DNA of 64,000 nt, taken from Corella eumyota. Lineage: Eukaryota; Chordata; Ascidiacea; Phlebobranchia; Corellidae. This document shows positions 48,565-59,530 of this stretch, piece after piece. Positions within the stretch are counted from its first letter, which is position 1. The number at the start of each line of letters is the position of its first letter. Location: NCBI GenBank assembly GCA_963082875.1, contig OY720098.1, positions 992,001 through 1,056,000 on the forward strand. Reading direction: 5' to 3'. The notes beneath the pieces are model-generated. The model saw only the letters and a list, made by a program, of their open reading frames with translations, was not told the origin of the DNA and did not search any database. Both the position numbers and the translations under genes were made by a program.

Positions 48565-49452
48565 TGTGACGTCACGACAGCAAGCGTGGATAGTCCCAGT
48601 GACGTCACGACAACAAGCATGGAGAGTCCCAGTGACGTCACGACAACAAGCATGGAGAGTCCCAGTGACGTCACGACAACAAGCATGGGGAGTCCCAGTG
48701 ACGTCACGACAACAAGCATGGGGAGTCCCAGTGACGTCACGACAACAAGCATGGGGAGTCCCAGTGACGTCATGACAACAAGCGTGGATAGTCCCAGTGA
48801 CGTCACGACAATAACCGTGGGAAGGATTTCCTGTGACGTCACGACAGCGAGCGTGACAGAGTCCCAGTGACGTCACGACAGCGAGCGTGACAGAGTCCCA
48901 GTGACGTCACGACAGCGAGCGTGGCAGAGTCCCAGTGACGTCACGACAGCGAGCGTGGCAGAGTCCCAGTGACGTCACGACAGCGAGCGTGGCAGAGTCC
49001 CAGTGACGTCACGACAGCGAGCGTGGCAGAGTCCCAGTGACGTCACGACAGCGAGCGTGGCAGAGTCCCAGTGACGTCACGACAGCGAGCGTGGCAGAGT
49101 CCTAGTGACGTCACGACAGCGAGCGTGGCAGAGTCCCAGTGACGTCACGACAGCGAGCGTGACAGAGTCCCAGTGACGTCACGACAGCGAGCGTGACAGA
49201 GTCCCAGTGACGTCACGACAGCGAGCGTGGCAGAGTCCCAGTGACGTCACGACAGCGAGCGTGGCAGAGTCCCAGTGACGTCACGACAGCGAGCGTGGCA
49301 AAGTCCCAGTGACGTCACGACAGCAAGCGTGGCAAAGTCCCAGTGACGTCACGACAGCGAACGCGACAGAATTCCAGTGACGTCACGACAGCTAACGTAA
49401 AAGAGTCAGTGACGTCATGACAGCGAACGTAGCAGGGTCCCAGTGACGTCAT
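48565..49452. repeat. 33-34-bp minisatellite with a TGACGTCA in every unit
   Basis: About 27 TGACGTCA sites at 33-34-base spacing. The first seven units read GTGACGTCACGACAACAAGC plus ATGGAGAGTCCCA (33 bases); later ones read CGACAGCGAGCGTGGCAGAG plus TCCCAGTGACGTCA (34 bases). The spacers vary while the CRE palindrome is intact in every unit. Open frames on both strands here come from the 33-base period and are not genes. Confidence 0.95.
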
Positions 49453-49459
49453 TATATGA

Positions 49460-50136
49460 TCTTACAAAGCATCTTTCAGCAAATAAAACTCCGCGTGACC
49501 ACAACCGTCAACAATTACGTCACTCAACTTCCAGAATGTGATTGGATAATTTCAGTTTAATTAAAACTTTAATAAAAGTGATTAGTGACGTCATAAACCG
49601 TTAGCGAGCTCCGACGCAAGTTGAACTACGCGATTAAATGAAATGATTACGTAATCGAAACAGTTTGTTAATATCACGTGACCCGGTAAAAGTTCACCCA
49701 ATTTTGGTAAAAGCATTTTGTTATTGTTTATAAACACATCTTAACCTCGCAGAACAAACGACAACAACAAAACCTAGCGCGCAACTAAATAACAAAACCC
49801 AAAAGAACAAAAAACAACGACAAAATAATATTTAAACAACGACAACAACACAACAGCAACAAAACCCTCCCCCAAAAAACAATTCATATAACAACAACCT
49901 CAAGGAAACAATGACAACAAAACAATGACAACAACAAAACAACCACAACCGATGTGTTTATTAACTTTAACACTTTATGCAATTACCTTAAATTTAAACC
50001 CTTTTAATTAACTTGATATTAACAAACAGAATCGTTTAATAACCATTTTTTAACCGCGTAATTTAACATTGGTAGGAGCTTACGTAACGACTGATGACGT
50101 CACTAAATCACTTTTATTTCAAGTTTTAATTAAACC
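49460..50136. other. Spacer with CAA-rich tract
   Basis: From about 49750 to 49950 the + strand is a run of ACAACAACAAAAC-like words (TTGTTG on the other strand). TTTATT at about 49955 would read AATAAA on the minus strand. Single TGACGTCA sites lie at 49585 and 50094. No confident gene. Confidence 0.4.
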
Positions 50137-50281
50137 TCAATTAAAGCAACCACAAACCTTCGCATCACAACGCAGCTGCATCGAATCACGATCACGTTTT
50201 AGTTCAAGATGCCTCAATCCACTTTGCTCAATAACTTGGGTTTGGTTGAAATTAATATGTTGAAGATCTTCGATGTCGAAG
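50137..50281 (-). CDS. Possible 3'-terminal exon of an unidentified minus-strand gene
   Basis: On the minus strand a strong acceptor (TTTTATTTACAG) precedes 145 bases open for 47 codons before TGA. They encode a polar, charged sequence beginning FDIEDLQHINF and ending VCGCFN. A minus-strand AATAAA lies about 180 bases further on. I could not find an upstream exon with an ATG and matching phase: the donor near 50424 (AAG then GTAAAT) gives frames that close. It may be a chance frame, or part of a gene whose other exons are too short to see. I recognise no family. Confidence 0.2.
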
Positions 50282-51580
50282 CTGTAAATAAAATAAAATA
50301 ATTAGTTGTATGCGAAAAACACCAAGTCTATAGCTATATAGATAAATATGTATAAATTAACTTTATTCTGTAACATTACAGCACTATATATATAGAGTGT
50401 AAATATTAATGTTTAAATTTACCTTAAAATAACTTTGATGGTCGTTCTATTTCATTCTAGAATGTTTTAGAATTCTTCGACAATTGAAAGCACGTGCGAT
50501 CTCAGCGGTTGTGAAATCGAAATGAAGAAATTGCCACGTTTCTTGATCAACCAAAAAAACGTTGGAATTTGGCGCGTAATTAAAAACCTTATCAATCAGT
50601 AATTAGCGTTTTTATTTTAATTAAAGAACTCATTTTTAGTTTAAAGCAATGTTCGCATTTGCTCGTTTAAAGCTCGTCTATTTGGTGACGTTTTAAGCAA
50701 AGAAAATAAAAGAAACAACAGAAAAGAAATAAAAGTTGATTTTCGCGCGTGTTTTTATCATTTTTATCTCTTTAAATTATAGAGAAAAGAGTGTTGGAAC
50801 CCAGCGGTTTAAAGTGGGCTTACCTTGTTGAGATAAGCGAACATTAAACCTCGTTTGGTTTAATGTTCGCATTAAACCTCGTTTGATTTGAAGTGTCTGT
50901 CGGTAACAGAGCTTAACTGCCGTTTTAAAATAGATTAAACTCGTATTTGTTTTTATTTACTAACTAAAAACTATTCAAATTTTATTCTACATCTTAATTT
51001 TATCCATTTGTTTGCTTTTTATCAACAAAATATCGCTTAAACTAACAAAATCGCGCATGCGCTCACTAGCCTAAGCGATCGCGTAACCGAAGACCGGTGA
51101 AAAGCCCGGGCTTTTTCGACTTAGACCACCTTTTTAGCAGGGTCAAAAAAGCCCGTTTTTTTTCGCCGAGTCATGATATTTTTGGACTAAATTAGTCCAA
51201 AGCCCAGAAAAAAGTGGACATAGAAACGGGCTAATTTTGTAAGTAGGTTTAAAACTTACACAATTTAACAACCCAAGTACAAATTGCCTGCGTTATAAAA
51301 TAAAAATTTATGTTTATTATAAATCTTGTTTTATGATTAGTTAAATTAACAAATGTTTTATAGTTCATTAATTCGGTTATTGACTTGGCACAGAGTCGTC
51401 GAAGCAAAACACAATGACTTAATTATTGTTGTTTGTTACGTAACAATTAAATATTACAAAATCAATTAAAATAAATTAACGAAATCCTTTTAAATTTAAC
51501 AAAAATTAATAACTAATTTATTATTGAATTATTGCTAAAAATAGCACATATGTCATAATACGTCATAATTATTTAATAGT
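50282..51580. other. Gene-free region with palindromes
   Basis: Contains a perfect 14-base-stem hairpin at 50837-50870 (GCGAACATTAAACC / GGTTTAATGTTCGC). Also a 16-base palindrome AAAAGCCCGGGCTTTT at 51100-51115, followed by further AGCCCG words and TTTGGACTAAATTAGTCCAA near 51180-51200. No convincing exon. Confidence 0.4.
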
Positions 51581-51860
51581 GCCGCAGCGTGGTGTAGTGG
51601 TAGGAAAACTTCTTACACCACATAGGGTCGCGGGTTCAATCCCCACTAATCTCATGCTATGGCGCCCTTGAGTAAGGCACAAAAATAATATAAAATCCTG
51701 CTGAACCAATATTTAATCAGCAGCATAATTATCGGGCAATTATAATCTATATTATCCCAAACTGTTAGGGTCAACTTAAGACTGGGTCAAGGTTACAAAT
51801 ATTACTCTATGTTTAGGTCGCGCATTCGACCTTCCCATATCGGGGATAAAAATAAACCAA
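51581..51860 (+). mobile_element. tRNA-headed SINE with well-kept B box
   Basis: Full-length copy. The head has GTGGTGTAGTGGTAGGAAAA and GGTCGCGGGTTCAATCCCCA, the best tRNA-like promoter boxes among the copies here. The body and tail (GCGCATTCGACCTTCCCATA) are intact. Confidence 0.88.
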
Positions 51861-53430
51861 AATAAATACGTAATTTAATTGTCTGTAAAGGGGTGTGCGA
51901 TAAAAAGATAATTTTAAAAGTCTAGAAGACCAAAATTTAAATAATTTTTAATTAAAATATGTATTAATTATTGTTACTCTAACTAACCTTATTAATAATG
52001 TTTTAAAAATAATATTATTGTGTTTTTGCTGCGCCTATGACACAATAAAACAATATAATGCCTTCTTAAACAATATATATGACGTCATAACAACCTGGTT
52101 TTGACCGAGCCTTGAAAATTTAAAACGAGTCAAAACAATATTTTTGTGTTTTTAAGTCAGATTTAATCCGATTGGGAAAATAAAAGTTATTATAAAAAAG
52201 GTGACTGACCTTAAGGCTGATTAATATCAAAAAGTCGCCGGAAAAAAAGATTAAAAAAGCCGAAAATAAATAAAATTAGCAACTGCCATTCTTACATGCA
52301 TTCCATTGTTACTTTGATAAAGGCGATTGTTCGCTTATAAAAGCGCGTTGTTGCCAAATAGAGGTCGTCACTGACGCATTTCAAGTAATATTTTTATGGT
52401 TTTAAATATTAAATTTAAATATGTTAGCTAAAATAGTAAAATTAAGCAAATTTTAATATGCAGCTGTATTATAAGTAGGTTAAACAGTTGAACGCTACTA
52501 AATATTCAATTATTTTAACGACAGAATCGTTGTAAAACCCTGATAGTTGCTTGTTTAATTTAAATATCATAAAACCGTTTCATCTTGCCGAAAATTAAAT
52601 AATTTCGAAAACTTTTATTTAAGTTTTTGGACTAATTTTGAAGTATATACATTCTGCTGATTGTAATTAGCATTGTGATGTCATTATTGAACATACTTAC
52701 ATTTAAAATACGAAATTAAAAGTAAGAAAAATATTGGAAAAAATATTTTAATGTTTTAAAATTAAAAACTGTCAATTTTTTATTTTAATAATAATTTAAT
52801 GTAAATAAATTTAATTTTAAGACTATAATGTTATGAAAAAAACTTTTAAATTAAACATTTAATTTTTGCTGACGCTAATTTTTAATAAAAAAAATTTTAA
52901 TAAAAATTTAAACATTTTTTTGATCATTTTTAAAAAATAAAACAATTTTTAATTATTTAATTAATTTTAACAAAAAATTGGTTATGTATAAAATTAACTC
53001 TGCCTTTAATACGAATTTCAAAAATAAATTCGATATAAACTAAGGTTAAAAACAAGATTATTTTAAGAAGTTTGGACTACGTGATATTTATTTAAACAAA
53101 AAAAATCTTGAAAAAAATTATTTTGACCCGCCCCAAATATCTTAACTTTAAACGCAGACTTTATATCCCATTATGACGTGTTAAAAGATCAATTGTGACG
53201 AACAAAGGGACAAGCTCGTAACAATAAAAATGCGGTTATGTCACAAGAAGTAAAACTATTATCGAAAATTTATTGGGCAAATAATAATTGATCGAACAGG
53301 TTTATATATTCGCGCGATTCTGTCGATTTTAACGCAGTCTTAAATTTTTCTTAGACCAGAAAGAACGGTTCAAAATATTTCGCAAAAATATTGATTTTTT
53401 GTTAATTTTTTCCGCGTTAATTATGTTTAA
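51861..53430. other. Gene-free AT-rich spacer upstream of OST-alpha
   Basis: No exons, RNA genes or clear transposons are seen. Mild CpG content at 52310-52380 and 53280-53420 may mark regulatory sequence. Confidence 0.35.
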
Positions 53431-53835
53431 AGTGTTATATTGGAAAATTTTGCAATTATGTAAGTGATGTATATAGCACGTTAGTATGGTTGACACCGAA
53501 TCATAAAATGCCTTTAGAACCTTTAAAAAATGTCTGTGGTACTTACAATTTAATTTTCAAAAATACTGGAAAATAATTAACATAAAAAACCAGGTTACCA
53601 TGTTTTTTTGTGTGATGTAGAAAGTACTAAGTAGTGTAGTGAATGTATAGAAGCTAGTACTTTCTACGTCATCACAAACAGGGCTTCCCTTTTCTTTATT
53701 TTTAACTAATTTTATTTTTTTTAAACTTGTAAAACTTAAAAAGAAGGTGAAATTATTTTAAGTTAAAATCATTTTCGTGTTCAGTTACACCAACTTTGTT
53801 AATGTTTGAGTAAAAAAAATCGCTAATATAACACT
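53431..53835. mobile_element. TTAA-flanked MITE, copy 2
   Basis: Near-identical to 25970-26369. Ends AGTGTTATATT and AATATAACACT are perfect inverse copies, each directly bordered by TTAA. The internal hairpin arms are TAGAAAGTACTA and CTAGTACTTTCTA. It ends about 126 bases before the OST-alpha start codon, so it probably lies in or next to that promoter. Confidence 0.85.
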
Positions 53836-53961
53836 TTAAATTAACAATTAATAATACAAAATGACCAATATAAAATTCTATTTTTAATTAGGTTAATTTT
53901 AATTACAGAATTTAAACAAAATTTAAATTTTTTATTTTTTAACATTTGAAAAATTTTCACC

Positions 53962-56900
53962 ATGACAACGACGTCACTTAGCAACCAAACGGAGCTCACC
54001 ACTGTCGCTGACGTCATAAATGTGTGGGATTGTGACGACACAACCCCGAGCGCTTATCAACTTTTATTCAAACTTAAAGGTAAGTTGTGACGTAAATATC
54101 TTTAATTGTGACGTAATTGTTAAAAAAAATTTCTCGGATTTTTATTAATTTTTTGAACAAAAATTGTTGCCGTAGTTACAATTACATAAATGACGTCAAA
54201 ATTTTAAAATTGCATTGATGACGTCATAAGGTATAGTCAATGAGATTCGAACCCCGGATCTATCGAATCTCCCGCGCAGATTAAATAAAATCAAACAAAA
54301 AACTTTTTGATTATGACGTCACAATCTTTATTTTTAGCTGCGTCCTTGATGACCCCGATGATCATAGCCTCGGTGATTGTTTTTCTGAGTTGGTTGATTT
54401 ATTTTGATCAGATTATTTACTTCATTCGAAACGGGGTTTCGTTGAAACGAAATATTTTGCTTATCTGGATAACTGGGGCGTTTCCGGTAGGTTAAAAATA
54501 AAATATTTCGTAAAAGTTTGGTAATGTGGTATACCAGTTATAGCATTAAGTTTTATGAGTTAAGAGGTTTCGAGTTCGAGCCGCACAAATGCCACACTAT
54601 TTGCCCTTGAGCCCGGCGTTACAGTTAGCTTAAACACACCAAAAGGTTTCGAGTTTGAGCCGCACCAATGCCACACTATTCGTCCTTAAGTCCGGTGTTT
54701 ACAGTTAGCTTAAACACACCGGAAGGTTTCGGGTTCAAGCCGCACCAATGCCACACTATTTGCCTTTGATCCCAGCGTTTACTGTTAGCTTAAACACAAC
54801 AAAATGTTTTGGGTTCGAATCGCATCAACGCTACACTATTCACCCTTAAGCCCGGCGTTTACGGTTAGCTTAAACACACCAAAAGGTTTCGGGTTCAAGC
54901 CGCACCAATGCCACACTATTTGCTAACAAGGCCGGCGTTTAAATATAGCTTAAACACGTTACAACAACCTTACCTAAGAAGATTAAATGAACTAAAAATA
55001 TTAAATTTTATTTTTTAGATAATTAGTTTGTTGAGCTTGATTGGATTATTCGTGCCTCGAAGTCACAACATCGTCGATTACGGCCTCAGTTTGTAAGTAT
55101 GACGTAACAATTAAAATAAATTGTCAATTAAATTTTTTTTTTTAACGATTTTTTGACGATTTTAAGGGTGTATTTTGACATATTGTTGGGGTGTTTTCTG
55201 GCAATTTTTTGGGTCGTTTTTTGATTTATTTTTAACTATTTTTCAGTTATTTTGCGTATTCTCTGAAGAAATTCTACGACTTGATTCTCGATTATTACGG
55301 AGGAAGAACGAAAATGTTGCAAGTGATGCAACAATCCCCCTTTATCTCCGCCAACCCGTTTCCATGGTGTTGCATATTCTGTTGCTGCTACCACAAACCC
55401 ATGACAATGTAAGTGACGTCATCGTAACGCAATCAACATCCACGTATAAAATTATGACGTCATTTTTATGCTAGCAATAACCGTGCTAACGGCGTTATGG
55501 CTACGCATTTAATAACTATGTGACGTAATCGCTGGGATATCGGTAACCATGTAAAAATTATGACGTCATTGTTGTTTGATCAGTTTCAATCTATATGACG
55601 TCATTATTACGCAAATAATTCAATATAAATCATTTAAATGAGCAATTTTTTTTAAATTGACGCTCGTGGTGTAATCGTAGCGTAATGCATATATCTTTAT
55701 CCTCGATGTGGGAAGGTCAAATGCGCGACTTAAACATAGAGTAATCAGTTACTCCGACCCAGAGTTGCCTGTGGCAGTTTGGGATATTATAGATTATAAT
55801 TGCCCGATATTTAAACTGCTGAATAAGTGCTGGCTCAGCAGGAGTTGATACCGTTTATAGCGCCTTACTCAAGGGCGCTAGAGCATGAGATCAGTGGGGA
55901 TTGAACCAACGACCTCATGGTAGTGTAGCAGGTGTTCTTACCACTTCACTACGCTGCCGGCTTTTAACCACATCAATTATAATATCTTAAATTGTTAAAA
56001 GTTATATTATTTTCGACGATTTATTTAAGGTTGTAGGTTCGATTACTACTGCTAGCATTGTTTGTTACGATATTTACATAAATTTAAAAAATAATCAATG
56101 ATAATACACATTTTATACGAATATTAAAATAGAAAAGGCAAGTTTTTAACTGACTTTTAGCCTTAATAGTTTATCGCTTATTAAACTCGTTAAATTTTTA
56201 TATCCCGCGTTATTTTAGCCGACTAACCGATACAGCAATTACGCTTAGTCATGAACTGTTACGTAATAATCGAGTAGCTATAAAACGTCGTTAAAATAAA
56301 CGTCTCCTGATTCAGTCGTAAAAAATCTGATTTTTATTTATAATACAGAGTTTAAAAACGGTGAAATATATTATCACAATCGCTTATTGTTTATAAATAA
56401 TAACTATTGTTATAACAATTTAAACAAATGTGATTGTTTAAATACATTTATAATTGTTTAAAACAAACGAAAAAAAAACAAATTATAAATATACATTTTT
56501 TTATTCATTATTAATTTTTCATTATATTTAAAATTTTGAATAAGTTTTTAAATATATTCTAGTAATTTCAAATACTTTTTTCTTTCAGGCATCGTTTAAG
56601 AATCACAGAAGGTCTTATCAACCAAATTTTGATAATTTTTCCACTTTTTTTCTTCATTGTAACTTTGTGCGAATCAGATGGTGTTGGAAACACCTTGCCA
56701 GGGGTATTTTATTTTTTATTTTTTGTATATTTTTATCCTGGATGTGGGAAAGTCGAATGCGCGACTTGAACATAGAGTAACATCAGTTACTCCAACCCAG
56801 TCTCGAGTTGCCTGTGGCAGTTTGGGATATTATAGATTATAATTGCTCGATAATTAAGCTTCTAATTAAGTGCTGGCTCAGCAGGAGTTCATCGTTTATA

Positions 56901-59530
56901 GCACCTCGCTCAAGGGCGCTACAGCATGAGAGCAGTAGGGATCAAACTAAGAAACTTAAGTGGTGTAGCAAGTGTTCTTACCACTACAGGCTGCCGGTTA
57001 TATAATATATAAAACCTTCACCAAAAATTAGGTAATTAAAAAACAAATTTATCAACACCTTTTAAATAAGATTTAATTTCCAGGGAATTTTATTGACATT
57101 GTTGCGTTCATTTGCCACTATATCTGGTTTTGTTTGTTTGTATGGATTTACTATTATTCATAAATCGTCGTGGGGGGCATTGGCCGAGTTTAAAATGCAC
57201 GGTAAGTACTTTAAATGGTAACAACTTTTATATATATATATTTAAAAGTTTTTTTAAATTGTTTTATCTATTGGTTGTCAACGCAAAATGGTCGAATATA
57301 AACCTTTAAAATATTCACTATTCGCCCTTAAAACCAAAGTTTGTGAATAACTAAACACATCACAATATCATATTCTTACTTGGGTTGAACAAAACAAATC
57401 AAATCATTTTATGTTTCCAGGTAAAGTAGTTACGATGCAAGGTATAATTGTTTTCAATACGGTCCAAGGTTTTATTATGAACACTATCGAACGTTGGGAT
57501 AAAATCCCGTGCGGTTTTCCCTACCCAACTAAGGAAAAAGCGTTTGGTAAGTTATAAGTTTTTTTTTTCACCTTTTTCCATTTTTTTTCTTTTTTTCATA
57601 TCCCCTTAAGGAGATAGGTTTTAACATTATATCGGGTAAGGGTGTGTAGTTAGGACGTGTTAGAGCTATCCGTGGATGCCAGGTTTAAGGGCGAATAGTG
57701 TGGCATTGGTGCGGCTGGAACCTAAAACTTTTGGTGTGTTTAAGCTATTAGTAAACGCCGGGCTTAAGGGCGAATAATGTGGCATTGGTGCGACTCGAAC
57801 CCGAAACCTTTAGGTGTAACAAATATTATTCTTTAATTTTTGTTTATAATTTTATATTTAAATTGATTAAAAATATATTTGAAACCTCAAGTTGAAAAAA
57901 TTTCAAAAGAAATAAAATATTTTGCTAAGTTTTATTCTTATTTTAACACCATTAATTTAAAAGCAATTTTACTACTTTTGGTAATGTAGGCTTTGATGTA
58001 TTATAGACCTTATAAAAACTCATAAATTCTAGATATTAAAAGCCATAAAAATGAGAGAATATTTAAAAGTTAACTATCAAGTTTTACAACTAAAAATTCA
58101 TTTCGAAATACTCTTAAATTTTTATACAACTCTCGTGGCACCACTTCAAAGGCTTATTACGTCATAATAGCTACTGTTAATGCGTCATAATGTAAGTAGG
58201 ATAGTTCATAAAATTTTTATATGAATTAGTGTAATATTAAAAAGAACATAAAATAAAGTAACAAATTTGAAATCTTTTTTTAAATGTTGGTTTTGAAATT
58301 ATTTTAAATAAATTCCAACGATATAGTTTAAAGATTACAAAACTTTTAAAAACCCAATCAAGTATTAGGAAAATGCCATTTAAAGTAAGACTATATAACA
58401 ATATAAAACAAATGTAACGTAAGAAATTAAAAAAAATCGTAAATAAATAAAGTTTTAAATTTAAATAATTTCTAATTTCAATCCTAAATATTTAAAAAAA
58501 AAATGTTCAGTTCCTTTTATTATTACTGTATACCAAAATAATCAGAAATATTAAAATTTCGTCGGCTTAGTAACTTGCTTAGTTATTTCTTTTTTTGACT
58601 AAAGAAAACGGAAAAATTCTGTAAATAGGGTTCCTAAAATAGGGGTCTCACCGAGTATCGAACCCGAAGATCCCAGTTTTTTTTTAATTTCGTTAAAATT
58701 TTGTCGAAACGCATCAGACCAATATGAAAAGACCAGACCAGCAAAATAACCTAAAATATTTTTACAGCTTTTCAATCGTATCTTCTTATATGCGAGTTGT
58801 TTCTTCTAAGTCTTATGAGCATCCTGTTTTTCCGAAGATCTGATCACGGATGTAAAGTTGTGAGCGAAGATTTGCCGAATTTCACAGCAATTAACTCCAT
58901 CAACTCAGTAAGTATTAGTATTTTACTCCTTTCTCGCTAATCAAGCGTTGGGTTCTGTAATTTTACCGAATAAGAGTGTGCTGTTGTGACATGTTTAAGC
59001 TATCCGTAAATGCCGGTCTTAAGGGTGAATAGTGTAGAATTGGTGCAGCTCGAACCCGAAACCTTTTGGTGTGTTTTAGCTATCAGTAAACGCAGGGTTT
59101 AAGGGTGAATAATGTGGCATTGGTGCGGCTCGAAACCAAAACCTTTTGGTGTGTTTAAGCTATTTGTAAACGCCGGGCTTAAGGGTGAATAATGTGGCAT
59201 TGGTGCGGCTTGAACCCAAAACCTTTTGGTGTGTTTTAGGTATCAGTAAACGACAGGTTTAAAGGTGAATAACGTGGCATTGGTGCGGCTCGATCCCAAA
59301 ACCTTTTGGTGTGTTTTAGCTATTTGTAAACGCCAGGCTTTAGGATAATATTTTTTTAGGATAATATTTTTCTAGGATAAGATTTAGGATAATATTTTTC
59401 TCTTCTTAAAAAAGTTTAATTTTTTTAGACCAGCGAAATTATTCCATCAAACGGCACCGACATTCCTATGACGTCACAAACAAAAATTACAAACGATTCC
59501 GTATTTCAAGAATCAACTAAAGTGGTGTGA
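53962..59530 (+). CDS. SLC51A: Organic solute transporter subunit alpha
   Basis: Nine exons: 53962-54079, 54338-54486, 55019-55092, 55247-55408, 56589-56703, 57084-57201, 57421-57546, 58768-58907 and 59429-59530. They give 1104 bases, 367 aa (human OST-alpha 340), all GT-AG and in phase. The start has a CACCATGA context. The N-terminal 40 residues are polar, then several hydrophobic spans (MIIASVIVFLSWLIYF; IISLLSLIGLFV; INQILIIFPLFFFIVTLC; the final span in exon 8) and a cysteine cluster (WCCIFCCCYHKP) typical of the family, with FNTVQGFI and a polar C-tail. In vertebrates OST-alpha pairs with OST-beta in the basolateral membrane and carries bile acids and steroid conjugates. The beta partner is not in this window. 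A TMEM184-like relative is the main alternative; length and the Cys cluster favour OST-alpha. Confidence 0.85.
54236..54283 (-). repeat. tRNA-like B-box fragment
   Basis: On the minus strand GGGGTTCGAATCTCA preceded by GGGAGATTCGATAGATCC resembles a tRNA T arm without the rest. A similar fragment (minus strand GGGTTCGATACTCGGTGAGA) is at 58645-58675. Both lie in OST-alpha introns. Confidence 0.4.
54526..54960 (+). repeat. 80-bp tandem repeat with tRNA-like B box, five units
   Basis: GAGCCGCACCAATGCCACAC recurs at about 54591, 54660, 54740, 54820 and 54900 (spacing 69, 80, 80, 80). Each is preceded by GGTTTCGAGTTCGAGCC-like sequence (B-box form) and followed by CCCGGCGTTTACAGTTAGC. It lies in OST-alpha intron 2. 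Confidence 0.9.
55687..55960 (-). mobile_element. tRNA-headed SINE, full-length
   Basis: Reverse copy in OST-alpha intron 4, from ATATATCTTTATCCTCGATG to CTTCACTACGCTGCCGG. A forward head fragment (GGTTGTAGGTTCGATTACTA) lies at 56025-56060. Confidence 0.88.
56723..56998 (-). mobile_element. tRNA-headed SINE, full-length
   Basis: Reverse copy in OST-alpha intron 5, ending CCACTACAGGCTGCCGG with a small deletion in the head. Confidence 0.88.
57633..57820 (-). repeat. 80-bp tRNA-like tandem repeat, two units
   Basis: Inverse orientation of the 54526 array: TGGCATTGGTGCGGCT at about 57702 and again about 78 bases on. The outer end has GTAGTTAGGACGTGTTAGAG. It lies in OST-alpha intron 7. Confidence 0.85.
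57821..58767 (+). other. Rest of OST-alpha intron 7
   Basis: AT-rich intron sequence with no exon-like stretch recognised, apart from the B-box-like fragment at 58645-58675. Confidence 0.4.
58963..59343 (-). repeat. 80-bp tRNA-like tandem repeat, four to five units
   Basis: GGTGCRGCTCGAACCCRAAA occurs four times at about 80-base spacing, inverse to the 54526 array, in OST-alpha intron 8. Confidence 0.9.

Noticed and set aside
48535-48876. Four overlapping open frames with regular repeats on both strands
   Set aside because: They arise because the early minisatellite unit is 33 bases, divisible by three, so all frames stay open. There are no splice or start signals.
50420-50600. Second minus-strand exon upstream of 50137-50281
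   Set aside because: A donor is present (AAG then GTAAAT), but no frame both stays open and joins the next exon in phase.
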